A DNA stretch of 64,000 nt from Tupaia tana (lineage: Eukaryota > Chordata > Mammalia > Scandentia > Tupaiidae): assembly GCA_026018925.1 (NCBI GenBank), contig JAKSZU010000162.1:354681-418680 (forward strand), in the 5' to 3' direction. Below the pieces are notes generated by a model that was given only the letters and a program-made list of their open reading frames with translations, searched no databases and had not been told where the DNA came from. Below, piece by piece: positions 57,336-64,000 of the stretch (positions within the stretch are counted from its first letter, which is position 1; each line of letters opens with the position of its first letter). A program made the position numbers and the translations under genes.

Positions 57336-58200
57336 GCAAGGATGGGAGCAGACAGTGGCACAGCAAAAAAAAAACATGAAGTTCATCTGTTACCAGTTCC
57401 GACACCATGTGCTCCAAGGTGAGGTGATTCACTCTTGAACTATTTAGGCGGATACTCCTTTCAAGATGACGGTTAAGCTTTAGTTGAGATGGGGGAGGAA
57501 TATCGGGTCATCATTTTAGAAAGATCATTCTGCCACCGTGGAGTGAGTGGATTGGCTGCGATGTGAATTAGGGAACGTAAGGTCTATTGCTAACAGGTAG
57601 TGGGAAATGACGACTAGATGCCAGCGTCGGTGGAGATGGAGAGGAGAGAATGGATTGATCTGAGACACGAGAACTAGGGGGAGTATTTTACACAGGGTCC
57701 GACCAAGAAAACAGAAATGATTCCTGGAACTAGCCAGTGGGGAGTGTGTGTATATGCAACACCCTGGTTTCTCCTTCTCTCACCCTCCAGTCTCCCATGA
57801 GGATTGACACTGGCCTGAGAAGCCAGAACCCAGCTGATAGGACTCCCTGGGAAAAAGCACAGCATGCACGTGAGAGGTAACAGGCCAAGGTAGCTATACC
57901 AGATACGTGTAACTGGTTGTATGATCCCTACGGGCTAATTTAGGAGAATTTAGGAAAAATGGGCCCTGCAAGAAGTAGGATAAACCTGGGTTTGGAGATA
58001 GGAAGTTTGAATAGCCTAGGTAGGTACATGGAGTAGACAGTTGGAAACGGGAGTCTCACACTTAAGACGGAATTCGGAGACGGTGAGTTGTGTGGGAATT
58101 ATAATGGTGACTGCTGAGGTTAAGAATGTGAATTAGATCCCGTGGGGTGAGTTAGAGCATTTACAAATGTTTATTACAATGAACCATTATTTATTTTATA
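57336..58200. other. Intervening sequence, possibly an ancient repeat
   Basis: Purine-rich + strand with phrases (AAAGATCATTCTGCC, GGTGGAGATGGAGAGGAGAG) that remind me of an old interspersed repeat I cannot name. No gene features. Confidence 0.35.
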
Positions 58201-58204
58201 GATT

Positions 58205-58384
58205 TTTCTTTTTTTATTATTATTTTTAATTTGCTATAGGGCCCATGCACTACCCAGAGAGAAAGAGACAGTAAGAAAGAGAGAGAGAGAGAAAGGGAGA
58301 AAGCAAGCTGCCAGGTCTGGTACTCAAACCAGAAATGGCCATGTGGGAGTCCAGCACCTTAACCATCACACCACCTGCTTGCCC
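58205..58384 (-). mobile_element. Short older SINE variant
   Basis: TTTGCTATAGGGCCCATGCAC, GA-rich tract, CAAGCTGCCAGGTCTGG and head end ACCACCTGCTTGCCC. Lacks the middle block, like the copy at 38,055-38,232. Confidence 0.7.
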
Positions 58385-58596
58385 TCAATCACTGTACCTC
58401 TTTACAGCATGCAAAATAAATGTACTCAGCATAAGTACACTGTATATTAGTCCAAAGATGTTACTAAATACATTATCATCAACAGATCATTTTCCATTTT
58501 TCTGTCCATTAAATATTTCGCTTCCCTCCCTTGATTCCATCCATCCATCCCAGCCCACTCTCCTCTCATGCTGTCGTTTGTATCCACATTTGCTCT

Positions 58597-58848
58597 TCAG
58601 TTTCTGCCACAGAGTGCAGACCTTTGGTACATATTAAGTGGGGACATACAATGTCTCTTTTTCATAGTCTGACTTGCTTCGCTCAGACTTTCTTCCATAT
58701 TCATCCATTTTCTATCAAATGCCAGGGTCTCATTATTTCTTATGGCTGAGTAGTATTGCATAGTGCATATGTGCCACACTTTTTTGATAATCTGTTCTTG
58801 GACATTTGGGTTGATTCTGTGTCTTAGCAATTTTGAATAATGCTGCAA
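58597..58848 (-). pseudogene. L1 ORF2 C-terminal relic
   Basis: An 83-codon open stretch equivalent to roughly the last 85-90 residues of the intact ORF2 at 27,700-27,955 ([28 protein letters not shown]). Upstream frames are broken. Confidence 0.85.
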
Positions 58849-60080
58849 TAAACATAGATGTGCAAGTGTTTTTTAAACTGAGAATATCCCTATCCTTTGG
58901 GTAGATGCCCAGGAGTGGAATTGCTGGATCATATGGTAGTTCTATTTGTAGGTCATTGAGGAACCTCCATATTGTTCTCCACAGTGGCTATATTAATTTA
59001 CATTCCCACCAATAGTGTAGGAGGGTTCCCTTTTCACAAAAGCTTCACCAGCATTTTTTAAATCTTAGACATTTTGACTGGGATTAGGTGGCATCTCATT
59101 GTGGTTCTAATTTGCATCTCCCTTATAACAAGGGATGTGGCTTTTTGGCTGTTCATATGTCTTCCTTAGAGAGTTGTTTGATCAGTTCATTTGCCCATCT
59201 TTTAATTAGGTTGATTTTTCCTTTTCTTTCTTTTTTCTTTTTTTTTTTTTTTTTGTGGGTAAACTGTTTGAGTTCCCTGACATTCTGATTATCAATCCCT
59301 TATATGAGGCAGAGTTTGTAAATATATTCTCCTAGTCTGAGGGTTGTCTCTTCACTCTAATTGTTTCTTTTGCTGTGCAGAAGCTTTTTTAACCTGATGT
59401 AACCTCACTTGTTTATTATGGGGATTTTTGCCTGTACTTTGAGAGTCTTATTTAAGAAGTCTTTGCCTACTCTGATGTTTACAAGAGTTTTCCCTGTTTT
59501 TTTTTTTTTAATCAATTGTTTTATAGTTTGAGGTTTTATGTTTAGATCTTTGATTCATTTTGAATTGATTTTGATTCATGGTGAGAGATAGGGGTCCAGT
59601 TTCATTTCTCTGCAGCTGGACATCCAGTTTTTCCAGCACCATTTGCTGAAGACATTGTCTTTTCGACACTGGATTGTCTTGTGCCCTTTGTGAAAAATAA
59701 GTTGGCTGTATGTTTTGGGGTTTATTTCTGGGTTCTCAGTTCTGTCCCATTGGTCTACATGCCTGTTTCTGTGTTGCTACCATGCTCTTTTCATATCATA
59801 GTTTTGTAATGTATCTTGGGGTCAGGAAGTGAGATGCCTTCTACTTTATTTTTTTGCACAGCATTGCTTTGGCAATATAGGTAGCCTTTTATGAAATTTC
59901 CAGAGAAATTTTATGATTGCTTTAATTCTTTGAATAATGTCTCTGATAATATAATTTGATTGCATTAAATTTGCAAATTAGTTTGGGTAAAATTGACATG
60001 TGGATTATATTAATTCTTCCAATCAAGGCACATGAGATGTCCTTCTCCTTTTTTGTATCATTTTCAGTTTTATAGTTTTT

Positions 60081-60357
60081 TTTTTGAGAGGTTTTTTTTT
60101 TTTGTTTTGTTTTTTTTTTGTTTTTTTTTTGCCATAGGGTGCGTGCGCTTGCCAGAAAGACAGAGAGACAGAAAGCGAGAAATCACCCCCCAGGGGGGAT
60201 GGCCACGCTGCAATCCCTTCTCCTCCGTTCTCCTCTCGGGATTTTGGGCACGCAAGCACTCGCGCCCAGCGTGTTTAAGCCACCGGGTTCGGGACTCTAA
60301 CCGTGGTCGACTACATGGGAGTACAACGACATAGCCATTATGCCAACTTCTGGTCCC
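60081..60357 (-). mobile_element. tRNA-derived SINE in the old L1
   Basis: CAGTTTTATAGTTTTT is found at 60,065 and again from 60,357, a 16-bp duplication (sharing one base with the element end). Body complete, long T/G-interrupted tail. Confidence 0.92.
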
Positions 60358-60468
60358 AGTTTTATAGTTTTTCATAACTTTCCTTGTAGAGGTCTGCAAC
60401 TTTTTTGGTTAGGTTTATTCACAGGTATATTATTTTTTTGTGTGCCTATTGTAAATGGGACTACTTAC

Positions 60469-60742
60469 GGACCAGCAGATGGTATAATGGTTATATTGCT
60501 AGACTCCCACAAAGTTGACCATGGTTCGAGTACCAGACCTGGAAGGTTAAACTCACACTGGGTGTGTATGCATGCCCAAGATCCTGAGAGGAGAATGGAG
60601 GAGAAGGGTTTGCAAGTTTGGCCATCCCCCTGGTGGATTGACTTCTTGCTTTTTGTCTCTCTGTCTCTGTTTTTCCAGCAAGCGCACATGCCCAACAGCA
60701 AAAACATCTCTTAGAAAGATAATAAAAATTTTAAAATAAAAT
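60469..60742 (+). mobile_element. tRNA-derived SINE in the old L1
   Basis: Starts GGACCAGCAGATGGTATAATG. AAATGGGACT precedes and AAATGGGATT follows its A-rich tail. Confidence 0.9.
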
Positions 60743-60869
60743 AAATGGGATTGCTTTCCTCAATTCTACCTCAGTCTCTTCATTGATGGTAGATAGAAAT
60801 GTTATATATTTTATATGCTGATTTTACATCTTGCCATTTTACTGTATTCATTTATCACTTCCAGGAGTT

Positions 60870-60875
60870 TTATTA

Positions 60876-60916
<41 letters not shown>
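60870..60916. repeat. (ATT)n microsatellite
   Basis: About 15 ATT units within the reversed L1. A second, shorter ATT run is at 61,247-61,270, in the tail of the next SINE. Confidence 0.93.
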
Positions 60917-61245
60917 TTGGGTTTTCTATGTATATAACCATTTTATCTGCAAATATAGTTTCACATCTTCTTTCCTATTTTGTGTACCCTTTATTTTATT
61001 CTAACGTGATGCATTTGCTAAGATTTCCAGTACTGTATTGCAAAGGAGTGAAGAGAGAGGGCAGTCTTATCTTACTCCACTTTTAGCTCTTCCACATTGA
61101 GTATGATGTGAGCTATGGGTTTTTCATAGATAGCTTTTATAATGTTGAGAAATGTCCCTTCTACGCTGAGCGTCTTAACCATGAAGGAATGTTGTATTCT
61201 ATCAAATGCTTTTTCTGCATCAGATGATATATGGTTTTTATCTTT

Positions 61246-61512
61246 ATTGTTATTATTATTATTATTATTAATTTAGAGAGATTTTTGCTCTAGGGAGCAT
61301 GAGCTAACCAGAGTGACAGAGACAGAAAGTGAGAAATTACCTCCCAAGGGGGATGGTCATGCCGCAATCCATTCTCCTCCATTCTCATCTTGGGATCTGG
61401 GCATGCACACACACATGCCTGGTGTGAGTTTTAAGCCACGGGTCTGAGACTCAAACCACGGTCAACTACGTGGGAGTCCAGTGACATAACCATTACACCA
61501 TCTGCTGGTCCC
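61246..61512 (-). mobile_element. tRNA-derived SINE in the old L1
   Basis: GTTTTTATCTTT flanks it at 61,234-61,245 and 61,515-61,526. The tail is (ATT)n and the head ends ATCTGCTGGTCCC. Confidence 0.9.
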
Positions 61513-61689
61513 TTGTTTTTATCTTTCCTTCTGTTAAAGTGATGCATTACATTTATGGTTTTGAGGATCTTGATTTTGCATCCCTGGAATATAGCCTACC
61601 TGGTCCTGGTGTATAATCAATGTGTTATTGGATACAATTTGCCTGTATCTTGTTGAGAAGTTTGCATCTGTATTCATTAGGGATAATTG

Positions 61690-61760
61690 TCTGTGTTTTT
61701 TGTTTGTTTGTTTGTTTTTTGGTTAGTCTGTGTTTTTTGTTTGTTTGTTTGTTTTTTGGT
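61690..61760. repeat. Local tandem duplication of a TTTG-rich block
   Basis: GTCTGTGTTTTTTG plus (TTTG)n plus GGTTA occurs twice in direct tandem, about 38 bp each. Confidence 0.85.
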
Positions 61761-62190
61761 TATAGCCTCCTATGCTTTTGGAATGAGGGTTTTGGAGGCT
61801 TCATAGAATGAAGTTGGGAGGGTTCCTGCCTTTTGGGTCTTTAGAAATAGTTAAAGGAATTAGCTCTTTTAAAAAAGTTTTGTAGAATTCAGAAGTGAGG
61901 CTGTCAGGACCTGGGCTTTTCTTTGTTGGGAGACTATTTATTACTGATTTGATCTCACTGCTTTTTATTTGTCCAATCAGGCTTTCTATGTCTTCCAGGC
62001 TCAATCTTGGTGGATTATATGTGCCCAGAAATTTGTCCATCTCATGTAAGTTTTCTTGTTTTTGGTATATAGTCACATGTAGTATTCTCTCATGATCTTT
62101 TGTATTTCTATTATGTCTGTTGTAATGTTGCCTCTTTCATTGCCAGTTTGCACTGGTTTTCAGTCATCATATGGAGTACATGCTTCTTCC

Positions 62191-63416
62191 CATTTAGAAT
62201 AATTCTGTTCTAAACATCCCCCAGGTGTGTTTTTAGATACAGGTGTTTGGATCCTGTAACGACCTTTCAGGATGAGATGTACTTGGGCCTGGGTGGAAAT
62301 ACGTAACTATGAAAGAAGCTGAAACTGCATGCTGGGCTGTGCACAACGTGCAGGCTACTAAATGGTGCAATCTGAAAGTAGCTGGCTCTCTGTTTCTGCT
62401 GCACCCACAGATGGAATTGTGAATGCAGTGGCGGGGGTCCTGGGACAGGAAAAGAATCCCAAAGTCTACCTGTGTAGCAGGGGAACACCCATGGAGAAGT
62501 TCCCTGCTGCTCTCCTTCAGCACTTGGCTCTCCGTGCATTCGTGAAGGCCTTTGTGCATTTTTTTTAAATGTAGGGATGGAAGACTAGGATCACAAACAA
62601 AGGAGAGGAATGAAGGGTCAAGAATAGCTCCAGAAGCATACTGAGGAACAATGGTACAAAGGATTAGAGCTGTCCAGGAGAGAATAGGAGGAAGCCAAAG
62701 GGAAATTTCAGAAGGTTGAGAGTGTGAATAGGACGGAGATACAGAAGCAAGATAAGGAATGAATAGCATCTGCGCTGGATTTGGCTAATAAACAGCCTGA
62801 GCTACTCAGACCAAGAAGCCCTCCATTAAATGCTAAGTGTGGGGGTGAGGGAGGTTGAGGGGGGCAGGCAGGTTGGGGGTGGTGATGTAAATACAAAATG
62901 CCTGTGGGGTTCGCTTTGTAGAGGTTTAGTGGGAGAAGGAAGGAGACAGGTAAAAAAAGCTCCGAGACTCAGAAAAGGGTATATCACACATTTCTTGCAT
63001 TACACCAATGCTTTGGAACAAACTAACTGGCTTTATACCTCACTTCAGAAGCACAAATTATAAGCTAATTCTCATCATTCTTTTCTGAGGGGCACTTTTT
63101 GTGATATTTCAGAACTGTAGTTTTCTTTCAAAACTGTTTACTGTCAGAGGTTCAGTACAACCAATGACCGTTCCCACGTCTACTGGCTTCTTTGAAAAGC
63201 GCACATACATTGAAATTCTAATAGGGTCAGAAAAACTGGGAAGGGATTGAAAGCTAAACCATGTCACATTGGATTCTAGATTCTTGGGCTCTCATTCAAA
63301 CCACTTGTTGAAAGTAGCCTGACAGGGAAGGCTATTACCCTTCCTTCCCTTTCACAGAATTATGGAGCAAAGAGATCCAGACACTGCACAAGAGTCAGAA
63401 CCAAACACCTTTGGAT
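62191..63416. other. Intervening sequence
   Basis: No recognised repeat or gene. Locally G/A-rich (62,840-62,960). The reading frames of 60-178 codons here have no features that I can relate to a protein family. Confidence 0.5.
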
Positions 63417-63632
63417 TTTTTTTTTTTTCCTTAATGAGACAGGGTGTGCAGGGTGGTATCTTTAACGGAGTCTCTCCATGTCTTGATTTTCTTGTTCCAG
63501 CTCCTGGCTAGCTAGGATTCCAGGTGCATGCTAGTGCCCAGACTGCTGAGGGTGGTCTGGGAACTGAACCAGACTCACACACAACAACTGAGCACTGGTG
63601 CCCTACACTTGTGCCACTGTGGCTGGGTCTCT
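63417..63632 (-). mobile_element. Chimeric SINE: tRNA-like head plus 7SL/Alu-like part
   Basis: Read in reverse: head GACCCAGCCACAGTGGCACA with B-box-like GGTTCAGTTCCC, then GCACCTGGAATCCTAGCTAG, CCAGGAGCTGG and GAGAGACTCCGTT before an A-rich tail. The second part resembles the CCTGTAATCCCAGCTA and GACTCCGTCTC segments of Alu. Only one copy, old. The 7SL assignment is by eye. Confidence 0.5.
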
Positions 63633-63714
63633 TTTAGAAACTTTTTGAGCAGCATGACCTTATAGATACTTTAGATTCTCCATAATTAAAATATTCATTG
63701 AAAAACATAATGGA

Positions 63715-63980
63715 GGGACCAACAGTTGGTGTAATGGCTATGTCGCTGGACTCCCATGTAGTTGACCACAGTTCGAGTCCTGGACCTGGTGGCTTAAACT
63801 CACACCAGGCGCGTGTGCATGCGTGCCCAAGATCCCAAGAGGAGAATGGAGGAGAAGGGATTGTGGCGTGGCCATCCCTCCTGGGGAGTGATTACTCGCT
63901 TTCTGTCTCTCTGTCTCTCTCTGTCTTTCTGGCAGGCGCATATGCCCTATAGTGAAAACCTCTCCAAAAAAAGAAAAAAA
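63715..63980 (+). mobile_element. tRNA-derived SINE with target-site duplication
   Basis: Complete copy starting GGGACCAACAGTTGGTG. AACATAATGGA (63,704) and AACTTAATGGA (63,981) flank it, 11 bp with one change. Confidence 0.92.
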
Positions 63981-64000
63981 AACTTAATGGAAAATTAAAG

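Larger units (their letters stand above)
58385..62190 (-). mobile_element. 5'-truncated, decayed LINE-1, reverse
   Basis: Reverse L1 from 3' UTR (58,385 onward) back to about codon 420 of ORF2 (near 62,190). Recognisable protein pieces: [18 protein letters not shown] and [20 protein letters not shown] (61,801-62,076), and WHICTMQYYSAIRNNETLAF (58,600-58,850). Frameshifts and stops separate them. ORF1, the endonuclease and the 5' end are absent. Three SINEs inserted later account for most of the excess length. Confidence 0.9.

Noticed and set aside
62233-62769. 178-codon minus-strand frame
   Set aside because: The longest frame outside the L1, but of low-complexity Ser/Pro/His-rich composition with no domain or splice support.
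29736-63998. Many frames of 60-110 codons such as those with ...RQTERDRETESEKSPPRGDG...
   Set aside because: All are translations of the SINE body (GACAGAGAGAGACAGAAAGCG and following). They recur in each copy and in both orientations.

Overview
The window is nuclear DNA from a placental mammal. The evidence is a full-length LINE-1 (L1) with both reading frames intact, about three dozen tRNA-derived SINEs, a MaLR-type endogenous retroviral element, fossil DNA transposons (MER1-, MER5A- and MER2/Tigger-like), a MIR and many microsatellites. I found no host protein-coding gene, rRNA gene, functional tRNA gene or CRISPR array. The species is not resolved. The dominant SINE (head GGGACCAGCAGTTAGCGTAATGG, here split as GGGACCAGCAGT + TAGCGTAATGG) is not one I can name.

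Region 1 (1-22,751) is one head-to-tail array of about 109 monomers that runs off the left edge. There are about 93 long monomers of 222 bp and 16 short ones of 129 bp. Short monomers lack exactly one 93-bp block, which begins with GT, ends with a pyrimidine tract plus AG, and has a branch-point-like TTAAC 25 nt before its end. It looks like a small intron, and the short monomers look like its spliced product. Long stretches of the array are duplicated within it.

Region 2 (22,752-28,277) is an intact L1: a 342-bp non-monomeric leader, ORF1 (319 aa), a 44-bp spacer, ORF2 (1,285 aa with endonuclease, reverse transcriptase and zinc-knuckle residues all present), a 3' UTR and an A-rich tail. The array stops at the L1 leader and does not resume after the tail. 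The simplest reading is that the monomers are the L1's own tandem promoter, as in rodent L1s, grown to at least 22.7 kb, probably by recombination after insertion.

Region 3 (28,278-64,000) is intergenic or intronic DNA packed with repeats. The main SINE family occurs in both orientations, often with visible target-site duplications and sometimes nested. A degraded MaLR element (43,488-48,035) carries a later candidate solo LTR and a SINE in its 3' LTR. A 5'-truncated antisense L1 (58,385-62,190) is broken by three SINEs. A 61-bp minisatellite lies at 55,329-55,637, and a tRNA/7SL-like chimeric SINE at 63,417-63,632.

The most notable system is the array plus L1: more than a hundred repeated promoter-like modules, each with apparent splice signals, in front of a coding-competent retrotransposon.
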